The notes under the pieces are model-generated. The model had not been told where the DNA came from. It did no database searches and saw nothing but the letters and a program-made list of their open reading frames with translations. Of a DNA stretch of 5,176 nucleotides, positions 1-5,176 are shown piece by piece (the stretch's first letter is position 1; each line of letters opens with the position of its first letter). This DNA is from JBJXFY01 sp046155815. GTDB lineage: Bacteria; Verrucomicrobiota; Verrucomicrobiia; Limisphaerales; CAIMTB01. A program made the translations under genes and the position numbers. The DNA lies in assembly GCA_046155815.1 (NCBI GenBank), contig JBJXFY010000095.1, forward strand, positions 1 to 5,176. The letters run 5' to 3'.

Positions 1-460
1 GGTTGGACTTCCTCGTGTTACACGGGATGCACGAGCAGACGATGTTCTCCCAAGTCGTCGGGCCACCGCGGTCGCGCGGCACGACATGGTCGAGGTTCAA
101 GTCGCGGCGGTCGAACACCCGGCCGCAATATTGGCAGGTGTTGCGGTCGCGCTCGAAGATGTTGTGCCGGGTGAACTTGACCTCCTTGGCCGGCAGTCGG
201 TCGAACACCAGCAGCAGGATCACGCGCGGCACGCGGACCTTGAACGAGATGGAGTGGACGCTCTCCGGGTGCGGCTGGGTCTCGGAAAGGTCGCGCCACT
301 CGCGGAAGCCAAACGTGCGGAAGGCCCCGGAATCGTTGCCCAGCACGACCTGGGCGTGACCTTGGAACAGCAGCGTGAGCGCCCGCCGGACGGAGCAGAC
401 GTTGACCGCCTGCCAGAGCCGGTTGAGCACGAGCACCTGCTGGTCCAAGAAGTTATTCAC
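1..460 (-). CDS. HNH endonuclease family protein (C-terminus outside window)
   Basis: A probable metal-dependent DNA endonuclease of the HNH (beta-beta-alpha-Me) fold; its biological target is unknown. I translated it by hand from a GTG at 460, and it stays open for 153 residues to the window edge. The N-terminal part (VLVLNRLWQAVN at 9-20, then VRRALTLLFQGHAQVV at 24-39) is the typical leader domain of this family. The HNH module follows at about 103-153: a zinc-type pair C109-x2-C112 (CQYC) and C144-x2-C147 (CIPC), the motif LDHVVPRDRGG with D124 and H125, then W137-E138-N139, and CN-x-RK at 147-151. The third HNH position appears to be N148, as is common in this subgroup. The GTG start is uncertain: no Shine-Dalgarno precedes it, and a TTG at 446-448 or a TTG at 509-511 are in-frame alternatives. 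It is transcribed divergently from the peptidase gene. Such genes are often stand-alone housekeeping-like genes in Verrucomicrobiota; nothing here suggests an intron, intein or phage context. Confidence 0.9.
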   Translation of the reverse strand, partial: MNNFLDQQVLVLNRLWQAVNVCSVRRALTLLFQGHAQVVLGNDSGAFRTFGFREWRDLSETQPHPESVHSISFKVRVPRVILLLVFDRLPAKEVKFTRHNIFERDRNTCQYCGRVFDRRDLNLDHVVPRDRGGPTTWENIVCSCIPCNTRKSN

Positions 461-481
461 AGCCGGGCAATTTTGGCGCGG

Positions 482-511
482 AAGGTAGGGAGGGTGCGTC
501 CGGGGTGTCAA
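482..511 (-). promoter_or_regulatory. Candidate sigma70-type promoter for the HNH gene
   Basis: On the minus strand a perfect TTGACA -35 hexamer (506-511) is followed after 18 bases by TACCTT (482-487), which matches the TATAAT -10 consensus at only three positions. Transcription would begin around 475, about 15 bases before the GTG at 460, giving a very short leader and no room for a normal Shine-Dalgarno. The -35 match is striking in this GC-rich stretch but the -10 is weak. The rest of the 461-626 intergenic region shows no convincing promoter for the plus-strand peptidase gene. Confidence 0.35.
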
Positions 512-626
512 CGGGCCGGCGGTGAAGAAGGCGTGACGCGGGGCAATCCCCAACCGGCCCAAGTCCTTCTCGACCCTTGCTTCCTTCGCACCTCCGCCCA
601 AGCTCCCGCCCCGCGACTACGTCAGC

Positions 627-2708
627 ATGAACACGCGCCTCGCCTTGACCACCGCCGCCCTGCTTGCCGCCGCCCCCGCCCCGCATGCCGACGAGGGCAT
701 GTGGCTCTACAACGACCCGCCCCGCGCGCTGCTGCGCGAGCGCCACGGCTTCGACGCCCCGCCCGAGTGGTACGAGCACCTGCAGCGCGCCTCGGTCCGC
801 TTCAACTCCGGCGGCTCGGGCTCGTTCGTGTCCGCGGACGGCCTCGTCATGTCCAACCACCACGTCGGGGCCGACGCGATCCAGAAGCTCAGCACCCCGG
901 AGCGCGACCTGATGCGCGACGGCTTCCTGGCCAAGTCCGCGGCGGACGAGCTGCCCTGCAAGGATCTTGAGCTGAACGTGCTCGCCAGCATTGAGGACGT
1001 GACCGCGCGCGTGACCGCGGCGGTCAAGCCGGGACTCGCACCGGAAGAGGCGCTGGCCGCCCGGCGCGCGGTGCTGGCCGAGATCGAGAGGGAATCCCTT
1101 GAAAACACCGGCCTGCGCAGCGACGTCATCACGCTCTTCCAGGGCGGCGCGTACCACCTGTACCGCTTCAAGAAGTACACGGACGTGCGGCTGGTCTTCG
1201 CGCCGGAGCAGCAGGTCGCCTTCTTCGGCGGCGACCCCGACAACTTTGAGTACCCGCGGTGGTGCCTCGATGTGGCGTTCTTCCGGGCCTATGAGAACGG
1301 CCGGCCGGCGCAGGTGGAGCATTCCCTGAAGTGGAGTGAGGCGGGCGCCGAGGAGGGCGAGCTGATTTTTGTGTCCGGGCATCCCGGCCGCACCAGCCGC
1401 CTGCTGACGATGGCGGAGCTGGAGTACCTGCGCGACCGGCAGTTCCCGTACACGCTCGAATACCTCGCCCAGCGCGAGGTGTACCTGACGGCGTGGGGCG
1501 GCCGCAGTGCGGAGAACGCACGGCGCGCGAAGGACGACCTCTTCGGCGTGCAGAACAGTCGCAAGGCGCGCCTGGGCGGGATCGGCGGCCTGCAGGATCC
1601 CGCGCTCATGGCCCGCAAGGCCGCCGCGGAGCAGGCGCTCCGCGACACGATGGCGAAGGATGCGCGGTGGGCGGGTGCGCTCGGCGCGTTTGATCGCATC
1701 GCCTCGGCGCAGCGGGAGATCGGCCAGCACGCGCTGCGCTACCGCCTGCTTGAGGGCGGGCACGGCTTTCAAGGCGAGCTTTTCGACATCGCGCGCACGC
1801 TGCTGCGGGCCGGCGATGAATTCTCGAGGCCGAACACGGAGCGCCTGCCCGAGTACCGCGACTCCGGCAAGGAATCGCTTGAGCTCGAGCTGTTTTCCAC
1901 AAAGCCGATCTACGAGGACTTCGAGATCCTGCGGCTGACGGCCGGGCTTTCTTTCCTCCAGCAGCAGCTCGGCGCGACGGATCCGCTGGTGCAGGCCGTC
2001 ATGGCGGGCAAATCACCGCGCGCGCGCGCCGAGGAGGTGGTGCGCGGCACGAAGCTCCGCGAGGTGGGCATGCGCCGCGATCTTTACAGGGCCGGTGCCG
2101 CCGGGGTGCGCACGGCCGGCGACCCGCTCGTCGAGCTGGCGCGGACCGTGGACGACGAGGCACGCCGCCTGCGCAAGGCCGTAGAGGTGCAGGACGAGAT
2201 CAAGCAGCAGGCGCATGCGGAGATCGCGGAGGCGCGCTTCGCGCTTCAGGGCTCCGGCACCTATCCGGACGCAACCTTCACGCTGCGCCTGGCCGTCGGC
2301 GTGGTGAAGGCCGGAACGGAGAACGGCGAGCCGGTGCCGCCCTTCACGACCTTCGCCGGCCTGTTCGAGCGCTCGAAACAGATGGGCGGCCGGCCGCCAT
2401 TCGACCTGCCGGAGCGCTGGCTTGAACGCAGGGGCCGGCTCGACCTGGACACGCCCTTCAACTTCATCCACACCGCCGACATCATCGGCGGCAACTCCGG
2501 CAGCCCAACGGTGAACCGGGACGGCGAGGTGGTGGGCCTGATCTTCGACGGCAATCTCGCCTCGCTCGTGCTGGATTTCGTGTACGACGACCAATACGCC
2601 CGCGCGCTGTCGGTGGACTCGCGCGGCATCCTCGAAGCCCTGCGGCGCGTTTACGATGCCAAGGCCTTGGCCGACGAGATCACCGGCAAGCGCCGGCCCA
2701 AGGCCTGA
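627..2708 (+). CDS. S46 family dipeptidyl-peptidase, DPP7-like, exported
   Basis: A serine exopeptidase that removes dipeptides from free N-termini of oligopeptides, expected in the periplasm, where it would feed peptide uptake. It has 693 residues, close to the usual 700-720. A signal peptide covers about 1-21 (hydrophobic core TTAALLAAAPAPHA), and the mature chain opens with DEGMW as in the family. The chymotrypsin-like triad is visible: H79 in SNHHVGAD, D215 in CLDVAFFRAY, and S624 in GGNSGSP. The N-terminus-binding residues known from the structurally studied S46 enzymes map to N206, F207 (normally Trp) and D641. G642, 18 residues after the serine, sits where DPP11 has its acidic-specificity Arg (R673) and DPP7 has Gly, so hydrophobic or broad P1 preference is inferred. 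Residues about 270-550 correspond to the family's helical lid insert. The ATG at 627 gives a proper signal peptide, although no Shine-Dalgarno precedes it. Only two cysteines (C111, C213) are present. The family call is very secure; the exact substrate is not. Confidence 0.96.
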   Translation: MNTRLALTTAALLAAAPAPHADEGMWLYNDPPRALLRERHGFDAPPEWYEHLQRASVRFNSGGSGSFVSADGLVMSNHHVGADAIQKLSTPERDLMRDGFLAKSAADELPCKDLELNVLASIEDVTARVTAAVKPGLAPEEALAARRAVLAEIERESLENTGLRSDVITLFQGGAYHLYRFKKYTDVRLVFAPEQQVAFFGGDPDNFEYPRWCLDVAFFRAYENGRPAQVEHSLKWSEAGAEEGELIFVSGHPGRTSRLLTMAELEYLRDRQFPYTLEYLAQREVYLTAWGGRSAENARRAKDDLFGVQNSRKARLGGIGGLQDPALMARKAAAEQALRDTMAKDARWAGALGAFDRIASAQREIGQHALRYRLLEGGHGFQGELFDIARTLLRAGDEFSRPNTERLPEYRDSGKESLELELFSTKPIYEDFEILRLTAGLSFLQQQLGATDPLVQAVMAGKSPRARAEEVVRGTKLREVGMRRDLYRAGAAGVRTAGDPLVELARTVDDEARRLRKAVEVQDEIKQQAHAEIAEARFALQGSGTYPDATFTLRLAVGVVKAGTENGEPVPPFTTFAGLFERSKQMGGRPPFDLPERWLERRGRLDLDTPFNFIHTADIIGGNSGSPTVNRDGEVVGLIFDGNLASLVLDFVYDDQYARALSVDSRGILEALRRVYDAKALADEITGKRRPKA

Positions 2709-2749
2709 GGCCGGTCCCTGAGCCCGGCATCTGGACGCCGCTACCGGCC
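2709..2749. terminator. Inverted repeat, possible bidirectional terminator
   Basis: GGCCGGT at 2709-2715 pairs perfectly with ACCGGCC at 2743-2749, a 7-bp GC-rich stem around a 27-base loop. It lies exactly where the peptidase gene (stop at 2706-2708) and the lipoprotein gene (stop at 2741-2743) converge, the expected place for a shared terminator. There is no T tract on either side, and GGCC/CCGG words are frequent in DNA of this composition, so the hairpin may be chance. Confidence 0.25.
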
Positions 2750-3109
2750 GGGCGGCGCAGGCACAAACGCCGCCGCGCGACGGCCGGGGTCGTAGGACCA
2801 CGCCAGGCCCTTCGGCGCGGCGGGGAGACGCGGGAGATAGCCCTCAGTGACCAGCTCGTTGAGGCTGGCCGGGGCGCGCTCCTCGCCGGCCTCAAACGCC
2901 CTGATGGCCTGCTGCACGGTGAGCAGGTCGGTGGTGTTCGCGGCCTTCTTCTGCGCCTTGCCTACGGCGCCGAGATAGTCCACCGGCGCGGTGAGCGGGC
3001 TGCCGGAGGAGGAGGCGGAGTTCGTGGAAGCCGGCGGCGGGACAGGCTTCTTGGCGTCGCAGCCGACGACAAGGAGGAGAACGAGGAGGCCGGCAGTCGC
3101 CGCTTTCAT
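2741..3109 (-). CDS. Small lipoprotein with GspG-like C-terminal module
   Basis: A 122-residue protein of unknown function. The N-terminus MKAATAGLLVLLLVVGC is a lipoprotein signal peptide with lipobox LVVGC, so C17 would be the lipidated first residue of the mature protein. The +2 residue is Asp (D18), which in E. coli retains lipoproteins in the inner membrane; whether that rule applies here is unknown. A Pro/Ser-rich flexible linker (about 21-43) follows, then an amphipathic helix (about 44-72, including KAQKKAANTTDLLTVQQAIR), then a small module with A80-SLNELVTEGYLPRLP and GLAWSYDP (101-108). That last part resembles the end of type II secretion major pseudopilins (GspG), where P-x-x-L-x-x-LV-x-x-GYL precedes a short beta tail, but the pilin methylation site and N-terminal pilin helix are absent. 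Proteins of this general shape occur in Verrucomicrobiota. It follows recG on the same strand after 93 bases and may share its transcript. No Shine-Dalgarno is seen before the ATG. Confidence 0.8.
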   Translation of the reverse strand: MKAATAGLLVLLLVVGCDAKKPVPPPASTNSASSSGSPLTAPVDYLGAVGKAQKKAANTTDLLTVQQAIRAFEAGEERAPASLNELVTEGYLPRLPAAPKGLAWSYDPGRRAAAFVPAPPGR

Positions 3110-3202
3110 GGCGGCAGGGTCGGGCCACCCGGGCCGGCTGGCAATCGCGTCGCAGGGCCGTGGCGACGGCGCCCTCGTCGCAGGAGGATGTCCGCGGCGC
3201 CT

Positions 3203-5176
3203 TCACCTTGCCGGCGACGGGGCGTCGCCGCCACAGGCCTCCGCCGCCGCGCGGGCGGCCTCGACGAGTTCGCGGTCGGTCGCCAGGTCGCCGAAGCGGA
3301 ACGGCGACGCGCCGCTCTGTGCGAGGCCGGCCAGGTCCCCTGCCCCGCGCTGCGCAAGGTCCTCCTCAGCGATGCGGAAGCCGTCCGTCGTGTCCACCAG
3401 CACCTGCAGGCGGGCGGCGGTTTCCGGTTCGCCGTGGTGCAGCAGGACGCAGAACGACTCGTGCGCGCCGCGCCCGATCCGGCCGCGGAGCTGGTGAGGC
3501 TGCGCGAGGCCGAAGCGTTCCGCGTTCTCGATCAGCATCACCGTCGCGTTCGCCACGTCCACGCCAACCTCGATCACGGACGTGGCCACGAGGATGCGCA
3601 GGCGGCCGGCGGCGAAGTCCTGCATGACGCCGTCCTTCTGCTCCGCGGGCAGGCGGCCGTGGAGCAGGCCGAGGGAGACGCCGGGCAGCGCCTTCTGAAA
3701 CTCCTCGAGGCCCGCCACCGCGGCGCGCACCTCGGCCGCGCCCTCCTCCCCGCCGCCGGCCTGGATGCGCGGGTACACGACGTAGGCCTGCCGGCCGGCC
3801 GCGAGCTGGCCGCGGAGGAATTCGATCACCTTCGGCAGCGCCTTCCGCTCGCGGAGGAAGGTCCGCACCCGGCCGCGGCCCGGCGGCGATTCATCGAGAA
3901 CGGACACGTCGAGGTCGCCGTAGATCGTGAGCGCGAGCGTGCGCGGGATCGGCGTGGCGGTGAGGACGAGCAGGTGGGGAAAGGCCCCCTTGCGGACCAG
4001 CGTCTCGCGCTGCGCGGTTCCGAACTTGTGCCCCTCGTCAATGACCACGAGCCCGAGCCGCCCCGGCTGATACCCGCCATGCAGCAGCGCGTGCGTGCCG
4101 ATGACGAGGCCCGGCCGCGCGGCAGGGGCCTCGTCTGTTCCGGCGTCGCGGACCGAGCCGGTGCGGAGGGCGACGGGCACCCCGAGCGGCGCGAGCCACT
4201 CGCGGAAGCGGCGGAAATGCTGCGCGGCGAGGATTTCCGTCGGCGCCATCAGCGCAGCCTCGCAGCCGCTCTCGAGCGCCATGAGCGCGGCGCACGCGGC
4301 CACCACGGTCTTGCCGCTGCCCACGTCGCCCTGCAGCAGGCGGCGCATCGGGTGCCGGCCGCCGAGGCCGGCGCGGATTTCGCGCAGCACGCGCGTCTGC
4401 GCGGCGGTGAGCTTGAACGGCAGTGCGGCGAGGAACGGGCGGATGAGCGTGTTGTCGCCGGCGCACGGCCGCCCGGCCTGCCGCGCCTCAAGCCGCCGCC
4501 GCCGGCCCACAAGTTCACACTGGAGCTGAAGAAACTCCTCGAAGGCGAGCCTGCGCCGCGCGGCCTCCGCGGCCTCCAGCGATTCCGGCGCGTGGAGCTG
4601 CCGCAGCGCGTCGGCCAACGTGGCAGGCAGCCCCGCCGGCACGCCCGCCACCGGCTCCGGCGGAAACAGCGCGGGAATGGCGTGCAGATGCCGCGCGATC
4701 AGCGCGCGCAGCCAGCGCTGCGGCAGGCCCTCGGTGAGGGGGTACACGGGCACCACGCGGTCCACATGGATCGAGGCTTCCTCGCCCGCCTCCAGCACCT
4801 CGGCCTCGGGATGGTCCATCATGCGAGGCTTCAGTTCGCGGAGCTTGCCGAACACGATCACGTCGTCGCCAACGCGGTAGAACTCCTCGAGGAAGGGCAG
4901 GTTCCACCAGCGGCAGTGCAGGTGCGCGGTGCCGTCATCGAGGACGAACTCGAAGACGGACTTCGTCCGCTGGCGGAACCAGTTCACGCCCTGCGCGACG
5001 ATCCGGCCGCGCGCGGTGAAGGCGCCCTTCTCCGTGAGTTCCCGGATCGGCCGGAGAAGGCGGCGGTCTTCGTGGCGGCGCGGCCGGAGCCGGAGCAGCT
5101 CGCCGAGCGTGTGGACGCCGAGGCGCGCGAGCTGCGCCGTCCGCTCCGGGCCGACGCCGGCCCGCGCAGCGACGGG
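3203..5176 (-). CDS. recG: ATP-dependent DNA helicase RecG (N-terminus outside window)
   Basis: RecG is a double-strand DNA translocase that reverses stalled forks and migrates Holliday and other branched junctions during repair. The window holds 657 codons plus stop, reading in from the right edge; a GTG at 4985-4987 is internal (residue 64), not the start. Upstream of it the frame encodes the family's N-terminal helix-hairpin segment (GVGPERTAQLARLGVHTLGELL at about 7-28, then RRHEDRR), so probably only ten or so residues are missing. The wedge/OB domain follows: WWNLPFLEEF (90-99), MDHPEAEVL (120-128), VPVYPLTEGLPQ (142-153). Helicase motifs are Walker A GDVGSGKT (283-290), APTEILAAQH (311-320), motif II DEGH (380-383), TATPIPRT (406-413), VIEVGVDV (534-541) and QLRGRIGRG (562-570). 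The C-terminal part has TTDGFRIAEEDLAQRGAGDLAGLAQSG. Motif II reads DEGH where RecG usually has DEQH. The tail after GDLATD is only 23 residues, about 20 fewer than in E. coli RecG. The 93-base gap to the lipoprotein gene contains no recognisable feature. Confidence 0.97.
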   Translation of the reverse strand, partial: PVAARAGVGPERTAQLARLGVHTLGELLRLRPRRHEDRRLLRPIRELTEKGAFTARGRIVAQGVNWFRQRTKSVFEFVLDDGTAHLHCRWWNLPFLEEFYRVGDDVIVFGKLRELKPRMMDHPEAEVLEAGEEASIHVDRVVPVYPLTEGLPQRWLRALIARHLHAIPALFPPEPVAGVPAGLPATLADALRQLHAPESLEAAEAARRRLAFEEFLQLQCELVGRRRRLEARQAGRPCAGDNTLIRPFLAALPFKLTAAQTRVLREIRAGLGGRHPMRRLLQGDVGSGKTVVAACAALMALESGCEAALMAPTEILAAQHFRRFREWLAPLGVPVALRTGSVRDAGTDEAPAARPGLVIGTHALLHGGYQPGRLGLVVIDEGHKFGTAQRETLVRKGAFPHLLVLTATPIPRTLALTIYGDLDVSVLDESPPGRGRVRTFLRERKALPKVIEFLRGQLAAGRQAYVVYPRIQAGGGEEGAAEVRAAVAGLEEFQKALPGVSLGLLHGRLPAEQKDGVMQDFAAGRLRILVATSVIEVGVDVANATVMLIENAERFGLAQPHQLRGRIGRGAHESFCVLLHHGEPETAARLQVLVDTTDGFRIAEEDLAQRGAGDLAGLAQSGASPFRFGDLATDRELVEAARAAAEACGGDAPSPAR

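Noticed and set aside
1..460. The possibility that the HNH gene belongs to a homing intron, intein or phage/defence island.
   Set aside because: No intron ends, intein splice motifs, phage genes or defence partners are visible; the neighbour is an ordinary exported peptidase. The HNH protein resembles the common stand-alone chromosomal type.
86..970. A 294-codon plus-strand open frame spanning the HNH gene, the intergenic region and the start of the peptidase gene.
   Set aside because: It runs antisense to the HNH codons and then out of frame through the S46 coding sequence; its second half is Arg/Pro/Ala-rich shadow sequence with no domain.
453..1772. A 439-codon open frame on the minus strand, antisense to the peptidase gene.
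   Set aside because: It is a composition effect: in GC-rich DNA the antisense frames of a real gene often stay open. The translation is low-complexity Arg/Ala/Val/Leu without recognisable motifs, whereas the plus-strand frame encodes an intact S46 enzyme with its full triad.
2013..2801. A 262-codon minus-strand open frame overlapping the end of the peptidase and the lipoprotein gene.
   Set aside because: It is antisense to the conserved S46 serine-motif region, and its composition is typical of a shadow frame. The lipoprotein frame, with a clean signal peptide and lipobox, is the credible gene there.
3110..3202. A hidden small gene or regulatory RNA in the gap between recG and the lipoprotein gene.
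   Set aside because: The 93 bases show no start with a ribosome site, no obvious stable hairpin with a T tract, and no known riboswitch-like features.
2892..3206. An alternative-frame 104-codon minus-strand peptide overlapping the RecG stop and the lipoprotein start.
   Set aside because: It has no recognisable domain, is rich in Arg/Cys/Ser from frame-shifted reading, and competes with the well-formed lipoprotein gene.

Overview
This is a GC-rich bacterial chromosome fragment that looks like ordinary core or near-core gene content. It holds four protein genes, two of them cut by the window edges. The gene set is most like that of a Verrucomicrobiota bacterium: an HNH protein opening with VLVLNRLWQAVN, a periplasmic S46 dipeptidyl-peptidase, a small lipoprotein with a GspG-like C-terminal module, and RecG. 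None of the three visible starts has a clear Shine-Dalgarno sequence. Planctomycetes or Acidobacteria are not excluded. The taxonomic call is inference from protein flavour, not from a marker gene.

Layout: (1) positions 1-460, minus strand, the N-terminal 153 residues of an HNH endonuclease-family protein whose C-terminus lies outside the window. (2) 461-626, a 166-base divergent intergenic region with one plausible minus-strand sigma70-type promoter. (3) 627-2708, plus strand, a complete, exported S46 serine dipeptidyl-peptidase with its catalytic triad intact and a Gly at the specificity position, so DPP7-like rather than acidic-specific DPP11-like. (4) 2709-2740, a short convergent gap overlapped by an inverted repeat that could act as a bidirectional terminator. 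(5) 2741-3109, minus strand, a small lipoprotein. (6) 3203-5176, minus strand, the ATP-dependent branch-migration helicase RecG, lacking only a short N-terminal piece at the window edge.

RecG and the lipoprotein are codirectional with a 93-base gap and could be co-transcribed, though their roles are unrelated (DNA repair in the cytoplasm versus an envelope protein). The peptidase is convergent to them and divergent from the HNH gene, so it is probably its own transcription unit. I see no mobile element, CRISPR array, RNA gene or defence cassette, and no convincing new multi-gene system. The points worth a second look are residue-level deviations in the S46 peptidase and in RecG motif II, the nature of the small lipoprotein, and the lack of Shine-Dalgarno sequences.
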